Shown one piece after another: positions 23,985 to 34,527 of a stretch of 64,000 nt of DNA. The stretch covers positions 1-64,000 of the forward strand of contig NZ_CP102830.1 in assembly GCF_024730785.1 (NCBI RefSeq), written 5' to 3'. Every line of letters begins with the position of its first letter. Position 1 is the first letter of the stretch. The DNA comes from Pseudomonas sp. LS44. GTDB taxonomy: Bacteria > Pseudomonadota > Gammaproteobacteria > Pseudomonadales > Pseudomonadaceae. A program made the translations under genes and the position numbers. The notes below the pieces were generated by a model, which saw only the letters and a program-made list of their open reading frames with translations, did not search any database and was not told the DNA's origin.

Positions 23985-24851
23985 ATGCCTTACCTGCTCG
24001 CCGTCACCGTCCTCTGGGCGTTCTCCTTCAGCCTGATCGGCGAATACCTGGCCGGCCGGGTCGACAGCGATTTCGCCGTGCTGGTGCGGGTCGCCATCGC
24101 CGCGCTGGTGTTCGCCCCGTTCACCCTCTGGCGTGGTCTGCCGTGGCGCTTGCTGGGCGGTCTGTGGCTGGCCGGGGCGCTGCAGTTCGGGGTGACCTAC
24201 CTGTGCCTGTATCGCAGCTTCAATGTGCTGACGGTGCCCGAGGTGCTGCTGTTCACCGTGCTCACGCCGATCTACGTGACCCTGCTCGACGATGCGCTGG
24301 TGCGGCGCTTCAACCGCTGGGCGCTGCTGGCTGCGCTGGTGGCGGTGGGCGGCGGGCTGATCATTCGCTTCGAGCGGCTGGAGGGCGAATACCTGCTCGG
24401 CTTCCTGCTCCTGCAAGTGGCTAACGCGACCTTCGCCGCCGGCCAGGTGCTGTGCCGCCAGTTGTTGTTGCGCTATCCGAGCGAGCAGCCGCTGCATCGC
24501 TACTTCGGGCATTTCTTCCTCGGCGCATTGTTCTTGGTGGTGCCCTCGTTCCTGCTGTTCGGCGATGCCGGACGCTTGCCGCAGGGCGCCGTGCAGTGGG
24601 GCGTGCTGGTGTGGATGGGGCTGTTCGCCACGGCATTGGGGATGTTCTGGTGGGTCAAGGGCAGCACCCAGGTGGATGCCGGCACTCTGGCGGTGCTCAA
24701 CGAGCTGCATGTGCCCGCCGGGCTGCTGGTCAATCTGCTGATCTGGAACCGTGACGCCGACCTGCCGCGGCTGGCCGTCGGCGGCCTGGTGATCCTCGCT
24801 TCGCTGTGGCTCAGCCGCCTCGGTCGTCCGCCGCGCAGCGCTCTGGCCTGA
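23985..24851 (+). CDS. EamA/DMT-superfamily exporter
   Basis: This 288-residue inner-membrane protein has ten predicted helices arranged as two EamA repeats. It begins MPYLLAVTVLWAFSFSLIGEYL and resembles the 'carboxylate/amino acid/amine transporter' group. Substrate cannot be read from sequence. It lies after the aroE pair on the same strand, with a 61-bp gap, and before pbpG. Confidence 0.82.
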   Translation: MPYLLAVTVLWAFSFSLIGEYLAGRVDSDFAVLVRVAIAALVFAPFTLWRGLPWRLLGGLWLAGALQFGVTYLCLYRSFNVLTVPEVLLFTVLTPIYVTLLDDALVRRFNRWALLAALVAVGGGLIIRFERLEGEYLLGFLLLQVANATFAAGQVLCRQLLLRYPSEQPLHRYFGHFFLGALFLVVPSFLLFGDAGRLPQGAVQWGVLVWMGLFATALGMFWWVKGSTQVDAGTLAVLNELHVPAGLLVNLLIWNRDADLPRLAVGGLVILASLWLSRLGRPPRSALA

Positions 24852-24877
24852 GGGCTGCGAGGCGCCGGCGCATTTCG

Positions 24878-24883
24878 TATACT
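24878..24883 (+). promoter_or_regulatory. Possible -10 element for pbpG
   Basis: TATACT lies 56 bases before the chosen pbpG GTG start. No convincing -35 is visible. If real, transcription would begin near 24890, leaving almost no leader for the upstream ATG at 24900 and favouring the GTG at 24939. Confidence 0.35.
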
Positions 24884-24938
24884 TTGCAGGCCGGCACGGA
24901 TGCCTTGGCCTCCTCCCACCGCCAGCGGACCGCCTCCT

Positions 24939-25853
24939 GTGAACATTCGCCATTCCCTCGCCGCCCTGTTGCTGGCGTGCAGCCTGCCCTTCACCACCGC
25001 GCTGTGGGCGGCGCCGAAAACTCCGATCAAGCCGACCCAGCAGCTCGCCTCTGGTAGCGCCCTGCTGGTCGACATGAGCACCAACCAAGTGCTCTATTCG
25101 AGCAATCCGGAGCTGGTCGTGCCGATCGCCTCGGTGACCAAGCTGATGACCGCGATGGTCGCCCTCGACGCCAAGCTGCCGCTCGACCAGCAGCTGCCCA
25201 TCGTCATCAAGGACGTGCCGGAGATGCGCGGGGTGTACTCGCGGGTGCGTATCGGCAGCCAGATCAGTCGCCGCGACATGCTCCTGCTGGCCTTGATGTC
25301 CTCGGAGAACCGCGCCGCCGCCAGCCTCGCCCACCACTATCCGGGCGGCGTGCCGGCCTTCGTCGCGGCGATGAACGCCAAGGCCCGCGCGCTGGGCATG
25401 ACCCGTACCCATTACGTCGAGCCGACGGGTCTGTCGGAGCGCAACGTGTCCAACGCCAGCGATCTGGTCAAACTGCTCAAGGCCAGCCAGCGGTATCCGC
25501 TGCTTGGCCAGTTCAGCACCACCACCGAGAAGACCGCGAGCTTTCACAAACCCAACTACACCCTGGGTTTTCGCAACACCAACCGCCTGGTCTACAAGGC
25601 CGGCTGGAGCATCCAGCTGACCAAGACCGGCTTCACCGACGAGGCCGGCCACTGCCTGGTGATGCGCACCATGATGAACGGCAAGCCGGTGGCCTTCGTG
25701 GTCCTCGATGCGTTCGGCAAGTACACCCACATGGCCGACGCCAACCGCCTGAAGAAGTGGCTGGAAACCGGCAAGATCACCCCGGTCGCCCCGGCCGCGC
25801 TGGCCTACAAGCAGCAGCGCCAAGCCAGCCGCCAGTTGCAGGCGGCGCAGTAA
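24939..25853 (+). CDS. pbpG: D-alanyl-D-alanine endopeptidase PbpG (PBP7)
   Basis: This low-molecular-weight penicillin-binding protein cuts D,D cross-links of peptidoglycan in the periplasm. The S11 peptidase motifs are present: SVTK (SxxK), SEN (SxN) and KTG in [13 protein letters not shown]. The signal peptide [24 protein letters not shown] fits a GTG start at 24939. An ATG at 24900 would add a proline-rich 13-residue leader and cannot be excluded. The product is about 304 residues. Confidence 0.92.
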   Translation: MNIRHSLAALLLACSLPFTTALWAAPKTPIKPTQQLASGSALLVDMSTNQVLYSSNPELVVPIASVTKLMTAMVALDAKLPLDQQLPIVIKDVPEMRGVYSRVRIGSQISRRDMLLLALMSSENRAAASLAHHYPGGVPAFVAAMNAKARALGMTRTHYVEPTGLSERNVSNASDLVKLLKASQRYPLLGQFSTTTEKTASFHKPNYTLGFRNTNRLVYKAGWSIQLTKTGFTDEAGHCLVMRTMMNGKPVAFVVLDAFGKYTHMADANRLKKWLETGKITPVAPAALAYKQQRQASRQLQAAQ

Positions 25854-25856
25854 CCC

Positions 25857-26570
25857 TCAGCGCCGGCCGGGTTGCAGGTGGGCGCTGACGTAATCGAGAA
25901 AACAGGTAATTCGCGAGGCCAGCGCAGTGTTGCGGTAATACACCGCGTGGATCGGCTGGCGCACGTCGACCGTCTGCTCGCCCAGCACCTGGACCAGCGC
26001 GCCGCTGGCGTGATCCGCGGCAGTCATGAAATCCGCCAGACAGACCATGCCGGCGCCGGCCAGGGCCAGCTGGCGCAAGGTTTCACCGCTCGAGGCCTTG
26101 AGGCTGGGGACGATCGCCAGCGTGTCGCCGAGCGCATGGCGCAATGGCCACTGGTTGAGGCTGTCCGGCTGGGTGAAGCCGAGCAGGCTGTGCGCGCCGA
26201 GCGCCTCCACGGTCTGCGGCGTGCCGTGTTGGCGTAAATAGTCGGGGCTGGCCAATACGCGTAGCGGATTACCACCCAGCGGCCGTGCGTGCAGCGTCGA
26301 GTCGCGCAGCGGGCCAATCCGGATCGCCACGTCGGTGCGTTGTTCGAGCAGGTCGATGATCTGTTCGCTGCTGTGCAATTCCAGCTCGATCTGCGGGTAC
26401 TGCGCGCGGAAGCCGGCCACCAGCGGCACGATCACATGCAGCATGAACGGTGAGGCGGCGTTGACCCGCAGGCGGCCGGCCGGCGTCTGGCGACGCACGG
26501 CGATCTGTTCCTCGGCTTCCTCGACGCTGGCGAGAATCTGCCGTGCCTGGGCGAGAAAGGCGCGCCCATC
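25857..26570 (-). pseudogene. LysR-family regulator lacking its DNA-binding N-terminus
   Basis: The frame encodes the LysR linker and effector-binding domain from about DGRAFLAQARQILASVEEAE to the stop. The family's usual first ~60 residues, with the winged helix-turn-helix, are missing. Upstream of 26570 the frame continues, but the encoded residues resemble nothing in LysR proteins and run antisense to the MFS remnant and the aldo-keto reductase gene. No plausible start lies near the break. I infer a 5' deletion that leaves a non-DNA-binding remnant. Confidence 0.8.
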
Positions 26571-26572
26571 TC

Positions 26573-26716
26573 GGCTTGATCCACACTGCCTGGATTGGTG
26601 CGCTGATTGTCTTGCTGGCCTTCGGCCTGACGGTGTGGAGTGGTCGGCTGGATCGGCGTGGCGCGGACTATGCTGCTGCGAGCGGGGCCACTTCGGCGTG
26701 GGTCGCCGGTCACTGA
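26573..26716 (+). pseudogene. C-terminal remnant of an MFS transporter
   Basis: Read on the plus strand from the LysR break, the sequence encodes GLIHTAWIGALIVLLAFGLT then WSGRLDRRGADYAAASGATS and a TGA stop at 26714. This resembles the last membrane helix and basic tail of DHA1-type sugar or drug exporters. There is no start codon or ribosome site. LysR genes are commonly divergent from MFS genes, so one deletion removing both 5' ends explains this and the headless LysR. Confidence 0.7.
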
Positions 26717-26738
26717 TTGAGCATCGAGGAGAAACTTC

Positions 26739-27539
26739 ATGAGCGTTCCTGCCTTGGGCCTTGGCACCTTTCGCCTCAAGGGCCAGCAAGTCATCGACTC
26801 GGTGCGCATGGGCCTGGAGCTCGGCTACCGGCACATCGACACCGCGCAGATCTACGGCAATGAAGCGGAGGTCGGCGAGGCGATCACCGACAGTGGGGTA
26901 CCGCGCAGCGAGCTGTTCGTCACCACCAAGATCTGGACCGCCAATCTGGCCAGCGACAAGCTGGCTGCCAGCCTCGAGGACAGCCTGCACAAGCTGCGTC
27001 TGGAGCAGGTCGACCTGACCCTGATCCACTGGCCGTCGCCCGACGACGCGCTGCCGGTCGCCGATTACCTGGGCAGCCTGCAGGAGACCAAGCAGCGCGG
27101 TCTGACCGGCCAGATCGGCGTCTCCAACTTCACCATCAGTCATTTGCAGCAGGCCATCGACACGGTGCGCGCCACGGAAATTGCCACCAATCAGGTGGAG
27201 ATCCACCCGTTTCTGCAGAACCGCAAATTGGTCGAGTTCGCCCGCGCCAACGGCATTCACCTGACTGCCTATATGCCGCTGGCGTATGGCAAGGTGCTGG
27301 ACGATCCGGTCCTGCAACGCATCGCCGCCGAGCACGCGGCCAGCCCGACCCAAGTGGCGCTGGCCTGGCTGCTGCAACAGGGCTTTGCGGTGATTCCCTC
27401 GTCGACCAAGCGCCATAACCTGGCCAGCAACCGCGCCGCCCGGCACTTGCACCTGAGCGACGCGGACATGGCCGAGATCGCCACCCTCGACCGCGGCGAG
27501 CGCCTGGCCAACCCGGAGTTTGCGCCGCGCTGGGATTGA
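26739..27539 (+). CDS. dkgB: Aldo-keto reductase, 2,5-diketo-D-gluconate reductase B type
   Basis: This is an NADPH-dependent reductase of the AKR superfamily, 266 residues. It shows the catalytic tetrad context (GYRHIDTAQIYGNEAEVGEA with Asp and Tyr, TKIW with Lys, and LIHWPSP with His) and the cofactor-binding IPSSTKRHNLASN segment. It matches E. coli DkgB in length and motifs; the physiological substrate may be any small aldehyde such as methylglyoxal. The strong CGAGGAG site lies nine bases upstream, directly after the MFS remnant. Confidence 0.9.
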   Translation: MSVPALGLGTFRLKGQQVIDSVRMGLELGYRHIDTAQIYGNEAEVGEAITDSGVPRSELFVTTKIWTANLASDKLAASLEDSLHKLRLEQVDLTLIHWPSPDDALPVADYLGSLQETKQRGLTGQIGVSNFTISHLQQAIDTVRATEIATNQVEIHPFLQNRKLVEFARANGIHLTAYMPLAYGKVLDDPVLQRIAAEHAASPTQVALAWLLQQGFAVIPSSTKRHNLASNRAARHLHLSDADMAEIATLDRGERLANPEFAPRWD

Positions 27540-27642
27540 CCGAGTCGGCGTCCAGCGAGTCCGTCGGGCGACGGCTTTGCGCGGATCTCATCCGTTACGA
27601 GCAGGTGCCATCTTCGTTGGCCGCACCGTGCGGCCGACATAA

Positions 27643-27678
27643 AAAAGCCGCTGCTGGCCTAGGCAGGCAGCGGCTTTT
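27643..27678. terminator. Terminator between dkgB and the TonB receptor gene
   Basis: The stem AAAAGCCGCTGC and GCAGCGGCTTTT encloses a 12-base loop. A and T runs on both sides would serve both convergent genes. Confidence 0.85.
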
Positions 27679-27716
27679 CATCTCAGCAGACGTAACTGGC
27701 GCTTATCCGTTGGGGA

Positions 27717-29879
27717 TCAGAAGCGGTAGTTGCCGCTCAGCTCCAGGGTGCGCGGCGCGCCGGGGGTGATCAGGTCCACCGAGCCGTGGGCGGAGGCGTA
27801 ATAGTCCTTGTCGAACACGTTGTTCAGGCGCAGCGCGGCATCCCAGCTCGGCTCGTTGTACAGCAGGGCGGCGTCGAAGGTGGTGTAGCCGGGCATCACT
27901 ACGTTGTTGTCCAGCGCGGTGAAGCGCTCGTCGACGTAGTTGGCGCCCATGCCCAGGCGCCAGCGCGGTGCCAGGCTGCGGACCAGCCAGAGGTTGGCGC
28001 TGTTGCGCGGGGTGAGGGTCGGTGTCTGGCCTTCGTTGGGCACGCCGTTGGTCTTGCTGTTGGACTTGGTGATCTCCGCGTCCAGGTAGGCGTAACCGCC
28101 GTAGACCTGCCACTTGTCGCTGAGCTGGCCGCTGACGGTGGCCTCGAAGCCATCGGTACGCTGCTCTCCGGCGAGCACCAGCAAGGCTGGGTTCGCCGGG
28201 TCGCTGGTCTTCATGTTGGTGCGCTCGAGACGGAACACCGCGGCGGTCAGCGACAGGCGGCTGTCGAGCAGGTCCCACTTGGCGCCCACCTCGTAGTTGG
28301 TGGTCTCCTCCGGTTCCAGATGCTGGTTGGTCACGCTGACGGCGAACACCTCGCCGGACGGCTGATAACCGCGGCTGACCGAAACGTAGTAGGACTGCAC
28401 CTGGTCTGGCTGGTAGACCAGGCCGGCGCGCGGGCTCCAGGTCTTGTCGGTGCGGTCGAGGTCGACATTGGCGGCGCGCTCGTCGTCGTATTCCTGGCCG
28501 AAGATGTCGTAGCGCACGCCGACCAGGGCCTTCCACTGCGGGGCTAGCTCGACCAGATCTTGGACGTAGAAGCCGGCGGTGTCCTGCAGGTTGGTGCCCA
28601 CAGTGAGCGCTCCGACGGCGTGCTCCGGCACCGGCACCAGGCCGTCGCGGAACACGGGCACTTGGGCCACGTTGTTCTGGTTGACGGAGCGCTGGTGCTT
28701 GTCCTGGTGACCCAGCTCCACGCCGTAGAGCAGGTTGTGCGCCATGCCGGCGAGCTGTGCCTGCTGCTTGAGCTCGGTCTGGTTGAACACACCGTATTCG
28801 TCGCGTGCGACGTTGCCGCGGTTGAGTTTGACCAGCAGCTCGCCGTTCGGCGCGGTGACGAAGCGCGTCGCACTGGAGTCGGCCAGGGTGTTGTTGCGGT
28901 CCAGGTCGTAGTGGTAGTAGCGGGTGGCGTTGGTCAGGCTGAGGTCGTCGCTGATCCGGTAGTCGAAGCCGGCGGTGAAGCTGAACACCTCGCTGCGCGC
29001 GTAGTCCTGGTCCGGGTCGCCGGAGCCGAAGCGCGTCTCGCGGTCGACGTCCACCGGACGGTTGCCGACCGCCGCCGCGGGCAGGCGGGCTGCCGCCGGC
29101 TGGTAGGCGGCGAGCTGGCCGGGGATGCCGAAGTCGATCAGGCGCTTGTCGTACAGGTAGGTGGCGCCGAGGTTCAGCTCGAGGTCGTCGGACAGGCGGA
29201 AGTAGGCGGACGGGGCGAGGGCCTTGCGGTCGGTGTAGCCGTCGTCACGGAAGGTGTCGCTGTCTTCGAAGGCGCCGGTGAGGCGGAACGCCTTGTCGCG
29301 CTGTTCGAGGTCGGCGGCACCGAGGTCGAACTGGGTGCGCCGCTGGCCTTCGCTGTCGAAGCTGACGCCGACTTCCTTGATCGGCGCGAAGGTCGGCTTC
29401 TTGCTGACGCTGTTGATCAGGCCGCCCGACGAACCGCGGCCATACAGCACGGCGGCCGGGCCCTTGATCACTTCGACCCGCTCGACGTTGGACAGGTCGC
29501 GGAAGTACAGGGCGTCGTCGCGCATGCCGTCGACGAACAGATCGCCGATGGCGCTGAAGCCGCGGATGGTGATCTGATCGCGCTGGCCGTCGCCGTTGGA
29601 CAGGCCGATGCCGGGCACGTTTTTCAGCACGTCTTCCAGCGACTGGGCGCCCTGGTCCTTGATCACGCTCTGCGGCACCACGTTGACGGTCTGCGGGATG
29701 TCGCGCAGCGGCGCGTCGATCTTCAGCGCGCTCTTGCTCTCGGTGGCCTGGTAGCTCTGCTCGTAGCTGCCATTCACGGCGGTGGCAGGCAGGGCCAGGG
29801 TGTCCTTGTTCGCTGCATGCAGCGTCGGGGCGATGAGCAGACTGAGTAGCGGCAGGGTCGAGGGGAGGCGGGAAAACAT
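27717..29879 (-). CDS. TonB-dependent siderophore receptor
   Basis: This outer-membrane ferric-siderophore receptor has about 720 residues. A signal peptide (ending THAANKDT) precedes a plug domain with DIPQTVNVVPQSVIKDQGAQ, ITIRGFSA and VEVIKGPAAVLYGRGSSGG. A C-terminal beta-barrel follows and ends with the aromatic residue (LELSGNYRF). The motifs fit catecholate-type receptors of the Fiu/PirA class, but the ligand cannot be read from sequence. The ATG at 29879 is preferred; a GTG directly upstream at 29882 is also possible, with GGAG upstream of both. A Fur box lies about 35 bp upstream. Confidence 0.92.
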   Translation of the reverse strand: MFSRLPSTLPLLSLLIAPTLHAANKDTLALPATAVNGSYEQSYQATESKSALKIDAPLRDIPQTVNVVPQSVIKDQGAQSLEDVLKNVPGIGLSNGDGQRDQITIRGFSAIGDLFVDGMRDDALYFRDLSNVERVEVIKGPAAVLYGRGSSGGLINSVSKKPTFAPIKEVGVSFDSEGQRRTQFDLGAADLEQRDKAFRLTGAFEDSDTFRDDGYTDRKALAPSAYFRLSDDLELNLGATYLYDKRLIDFGIPGQLAAYQPAAARLPAAAVGNRPVDVDRETRFGSGDPDQDYARSEVFSFTAGFDYRISDDLSLTNATRYYHYDLDRNNTLADSSATRFVTAPNGELLVKLNRGNVARDEYGVFNQTELKQQAQLAGMAHNLLYGVELGHQDKHQRSVNQNNVAQVPVFRDGLVPVPEHAVGALTVGTNLQDTAGFYVQDLVELAPQWKALVGVRYDIFGQEYDDERAANVDLDRTDKTWSPRAGLVYQPDQVQSYYVSVSRGYQPSGEVFAVSVTNQHLEPEETTNYEVGAKWDLLDSRLSLTAAVFRLERTNMKTSDPANPALLVLAGEQRTDGFEATVSGQLSDKWQVYGGYAYLDAEITKSNSKTNGVPNEGQTPTLTPRNSANLWLVRSLAPRWRLGMGANYVDERFTALDNNVVMPGYTTFDAALLYNEPSWDAALRLNNVFDKDYYASAHGSVDLITPGAPRTLELSGNYRF

Positions 29880-29914
29880 CACAAGACAACTCCATTTGTA
29901 AGTTATTTGTAAAT

Positions 29915-29933
29915 GGTAACAATTCTCATTGCA
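29915..29933 (-). promoter_or_regulatory. Fur box upstream of the TonB receptor gene
   Basis: On the plus strand GGTAACAATTCTCATTGCA. Read on the minus strand it matches 12 of 19 positions of the Fur consensus (GATAATGATAATCATTATC), including the TGAGAAT core. It is AT-rich in a GC-rich genome and lies just upstream of a siderophore receptor, consistent with iron repression. Confidence 0.75.
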
Positions 29934-30011
29934 TATGATAAGGCTTAACTTGCCGGGGCCGTTGTGCTATCGCGCGGCGCGGGAAGGCGTCTACGCCAGG
30001 CGCACGGGCAG

Positions 30012-30047
30012 AAAAAAGCCGCGGCCTGCACGAGCAGACCGCGGCTT
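30012..30047 (-). terminator. Terminator after trpA
   Basis: Read on the minus strand, AAGCCGCGG, an inner CTGC/GCAG pairing, and CCGCGGCTT end in a run of T (A12-A17 on the plus strand). It follows the trpA stop by 14 bases. Confidence 0.88.
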
Positions 30048-30060
30048 GGGGTGGGACGGG

Positions 30061-32220
<2,160 letters not shown>

Positions 32221-32314
32221 GGACGGATCGGCGTATGCGGCGATTCTACTCCTGGCCGGCGTCTGGAAAAGCGATTAGATTGCCATGACGTGTCAGGAAA
32301 ACTCACGGATTGCC

Positions 32315-33208
32315 ATGACCAATGACCTGCCCCCGCTGAATGCCTTGCGCGCCTTCGAGGCGGCCGCTCGGCTGCTCAGCGTCAGCCAGGCCGCCGACGA
32401 GCTGCACGTCACCCACGGGGCGGTGAGCCGGCAGATCCGTGCCCTCGAGGAGCACCTCGGGCTGGCCCTGTTCAGCAAGGACGGCCGCGGCGTAAAACTC
32501 ACCGATGCCGGGCTGCGCCTGCGCGATGCCAGCGGCGAGGCGTTCGAGCGCCTGCGCAGCGTCTGCGGCGAACTCAAGCAGGGCCGCGCCGATGCGCCGT
32601 TCGTCCTCGGCTGTCCCGGCAGCCTGCTGGCGCGCTGGTTCATCCCGCGCCTGGACCGTCTCAACCGTGCGCTGCCCGAGCTGCGTCTGCAACTGTCGGC
32701 CAGCGAAGGTGACCTCGACCCGCGCCGCGCTGGGCTGGACGCCACGCTGTGGTTCGCCGAACCGCCGTGGCCGGCGGACATGCAGGTGTATGAGTTGGCC
32801 GCCGAGCGCATCGGCGCAGTGCTCAGCCCGCGCCACCCGCGTGCCGGCGAACTGCAGCAGGCGCCGGCACGCGTGCTCGGCGGCGAGGCGCTGCTGCACA
32901 CCGCGTCGCGGCCGCAGGCCTGGCCGCAGTGGGCGCAGGCCCATGGGCTGGACGCGCGTCAGTTGCAGCTCGGGCAGGGCTTCGAGCACCTCTATTACCT
33001 GCTGGAAGCGGCGGTGGCCGGACTCGGCGTGGCCATCGCGCCGCAACTGCTGGTCGCCGACGACCTCACCGCCGGCCGCCTGCTGGCGCCCTGGGGCTTC
33101 GTCGAAACCCCGGCGCGGCTGGCCTTGTGGGTGCCGGCGCGCAGCCTCGACCAGCGCGCTGAGCGTCTGGCGCAGTGGCTGGCCGAGGAGCTTGAGGCCA
33201 GTCCTTGA
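32315..33208 (+). CDS. trpI: LysR-type activator of trpBA, TrpI
   Basis: TrpI activates trpBA in response to indoleglycerol phosphate. The 297-residue protein has an N-terminal helix-turn-helix ([20 protein letters not shown]) and the GcvA/AmpR-like effector domain. It matches the TrpI pattern in [24 protein letters not shown] and [19 protein letters not shown] segments. I start it at [20 protein letters not shown]. An in-frame ATG at 32285 would add ten unconserved residues. It is divergent from trpB. Confidence 0.94.
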   Translation: MTNDLPPLNALRAFEAAARLLSVSQAADELHVTHGAVSRQIRALEEHLGLALFSKDGRGVKLTDAGLRLRDASGEAFERLRSVCGELKQGRADAPFVLGCPGSLLARWFIPRLDRLNRALPELRLQLSASEGDLDPRRAGLDATLWFAEPPWPADMQVYELAAERIGAVLSPRHPRAGELQQAPARVLGGEALLHTASRPQAWPQWAQAHGLDARQLQLGQGFEHLYYLLEAAVAGLGVAIAPQLLVADDLTAGRLLAPWGFVETPARLALWVPARSLDQRAERLAQWLAEELEASP

Positions 33209-33237
33209 GGGAGAGATGAGGCCGGTAATCCGAGCGC

Positions 33238-33561
33238 TCAGTCGTTCTGGCTGCTGTAGTACAGATAGCCGATTACCCCGATCACCCCGAGCAGCAGCCC
33301 GGCGGTGGCCAGCGGGTGCTCGCGCCCGTAGTCGCGGGTCAGCGTGCCGGCCCGGTAGGTCCGTTGCTTCACTTCGTCATAGGCATCGCTCAACAGGCTG
33401 CGCGAATGGGCCAGCGCGGCCTCGGCGCTCTGGCGAATGGCTTTCAGCGAGCGGCGCGAGTCGTCACTGGCGCCTTCCTTGAGGGTTTCCAGGGCGGCGA
33501 TCAGATTCTGGATTTCCGATTCGATCCCGTGCAGCGATTGTTTGCGGCTAAACAAGGCCAT
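33238..33561 (-). CDS. DUF883 (ElaB/YqjD-type) membrane-anchored protein
   Basis: This 107-residue protein has a long amphipathic helical region (residues ~8-80) and one C-terminal membrane helix (ATAGLLLGVIGVIGYLYYSS). This is the architecture of ElaB/YqjD/YgaM proteins, which anchor to the inner membrane and can bind ribosomes in E. coli. The ribosome site is AAAGGAG upstream of the ATG at 33561. It is convergent with trpI. Confidence 0.85.
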   Translation of the reverse strand: MALFSRKQSLHGIESEIQNLIAALETLKEGASDDSRRSLKAIRQSAEAALAHSRSLLSDAYDEVKQRTYRAGTLTRDYGREHPLATAGLLLGVIGVIGYLYYSSQND

Positions 33562-33708
33562 GAGGTGTCTCCTTTGGGGCGGTGTCTGTCAGGTTCCGAC
33601 TACACCCTGCCGGGAAAGTGCGACTAGGCTGAACTTCAAGCGCAGCTCTGGGCCTATTTCTGGACAGGCCGTGCCGCTGCGGGTCATCCCGTCCAAGGAG
33701 AACACCTC

Positions 33709-33924
33709 ATGTCCGATCACCACGTTTACAAGAAAGTCGAACTAGTCGGTTCCTCGAAGACCAGCATCGAGGACGCGATCAACAACGCTCTGGCCGAGGC
33801 GGCGAAAAGCCTCAAGAACCTGGAATGGTTCGAGGTCACCGAAACCCGTGGCCATATCGCCAATGGTGCGGTGGCGCACTATCAGGTGACCCTCAAGGTG
33901 GGTTTCCGCATCGCCAACAGCTAG
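33709..33924 (+). CDS. Dodecin (flavin-binding)
   Basis: Dodecins form hollow dodecamers that store flavins or coenzyme A. This 71-residue protein has the typical sequence [20 protein letters not shown] and the conserved [14 protein letters not shown] segment, whose tryptophan stacks on flavin. It matches the P. aeruginosa PA0038 position near trpI. The ribosome site is CAAGGAG upstream of the ATG. Confidence 0.93.
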   Translation: MSDHHVYKKVELVGSSKTSIEDAINNALAEAAKSLKNLEWFEVTETRGHIANGAVAHYQVTLKVGFRIANS

Positions 33925-33984
33925 GCTGGCTAGGCCATCCCCCAGCGGATGGCCATCTTTGACTATGACGAGGGAACGTTTTCG

Positions 33985-34206
33985 ATGAAGAGAATCCTGC
34001 TTGCAATCGGCCTGTCGGCCTTGGCCTCCTCCGCTTTCGCGGCCAAACCGTGCGAAGAGTTGAAGGCCGAAATCGACGCCAAGCTCAAGGCCAAGGGCGT
34101 GGCGTCCTACACCCTGGAAATCGTCGACAAGGGCAGCGTCACCGACAAGCAAGTGGTCGGCACCTGCGACGGCGGCACTAAGGAAATCGTCTACCAGCGC
34201 AACTGA
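33985..34206 (+). CDS. DUF1161 exported small protein (copy 1)
   Basis: This 73-residue exported protein has a signal peptide (MKRILLAIGLSALASSAFA) and the DUF1161 core KPCEELKAEIDAKLKAKGV, a short YTLEIV strand, and a second cysteine in GTCDGG. The two cysteines probably form a periplasmic disulfide. A paralogue lies at 38221. Function is unknown. A terminator follows. Confidence 0.9.
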   Translation: MKRILLAIGLSALASSAFAAKPCEELKAEIDAKLKAKGVASYTLEIVDKGSVTDKQVVGTCDGGTKEIVYQRN

Positions 34207-34224
34207 TCGAACTCGGCAGTGCGG

Positions 34225-34257
34225 AGCCGGCATGCTCTCGGGCATGCCGGCTTTTTT
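34225..34257 (+). terminator. Terminator after DUF1161 copy 1
   Basis: An 11-bp perfect stem (AGCCGGCATGC, loop TCTCGG, GCATGCCGGCT) is followed by six T residues. Confidence 0.92.
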
Positions 34258-34315
34258 GTCCTCGCGATTTTGAGGGGTTGTGGGCTAGCCCCCGGTTCTA
34301 CGGGTTAGATTTTTT

Positions 34316-34375
34316 GTAGGAGCGGATTTATCCGCGATAGCCGGCGCCGCGGATCGCGAATGAATTCGCTCCTAC
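34316..34375. repeat. GTAG-bounded inverted repeat with unlike arms (GGATTTATCCGC / GAATTCATTCGC)
   Basis: The left arm reads GTAGGAGCGGATTTATCCGC and the right arm is the complement of GTAGGAGCGAATTCATTCGC. Two related REP subtypes are therefore paired in one doublet, as also at 36363-36421. Confidence 0.8.
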
Positions 34376-34527
34376 CAAGGCGCTGCAACCAGCTTTTGTG
34401 GGTCAGCTGCGCAGCGGCGTAACCCACGAAAAGCGCTCAGCAGGCGGCGCGGTTTTCACAGGGCTCTGCTCGGGGCTTGTCTGCCGACGGATCGTCCCCA
34501 CATAGACAGGATGACCCAGGAGGTTCC

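Larger units (their letters stand above)
34207..34527. other. 321-bp gene-free stretch before the luciferase-like gene
   Basis: It holds the terminator at 34225, a GTAG-bounded inverted repeat at 34316-34375, and a single hairpin at 34398-34427 (GTGGGTCAGCTGCGCAGCGG then CGTAACCCAC). No promoter stands out. GGAGG precedes the ATG at 34528. Confidence 0.7.

Noticed and set aside
23775..25823. A 682-codon minus-strand frame opposite the EamA and pbpG genes
   Set aside because: It runs across two genes with strong motifs on the plus strand and reads as Q/H/G-rich noise.
25857..27452. A 531-codon minus-strand frame as one intact long LysR-type fusion
   Set aside because: Only the C-terminal ~238 residues match LysR. 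The N-terminal part is antisense to dkgB and the MFS remnant, so a fusion protein is unsupported.
28560..29849. A 429-codon plus-strand frame opposite the TonB receptor gene
   Set aside because: It lies wholly antisense to a well-supported receptor and has low-complexity valine- and alanine-rich sequence with no recognisable motif.
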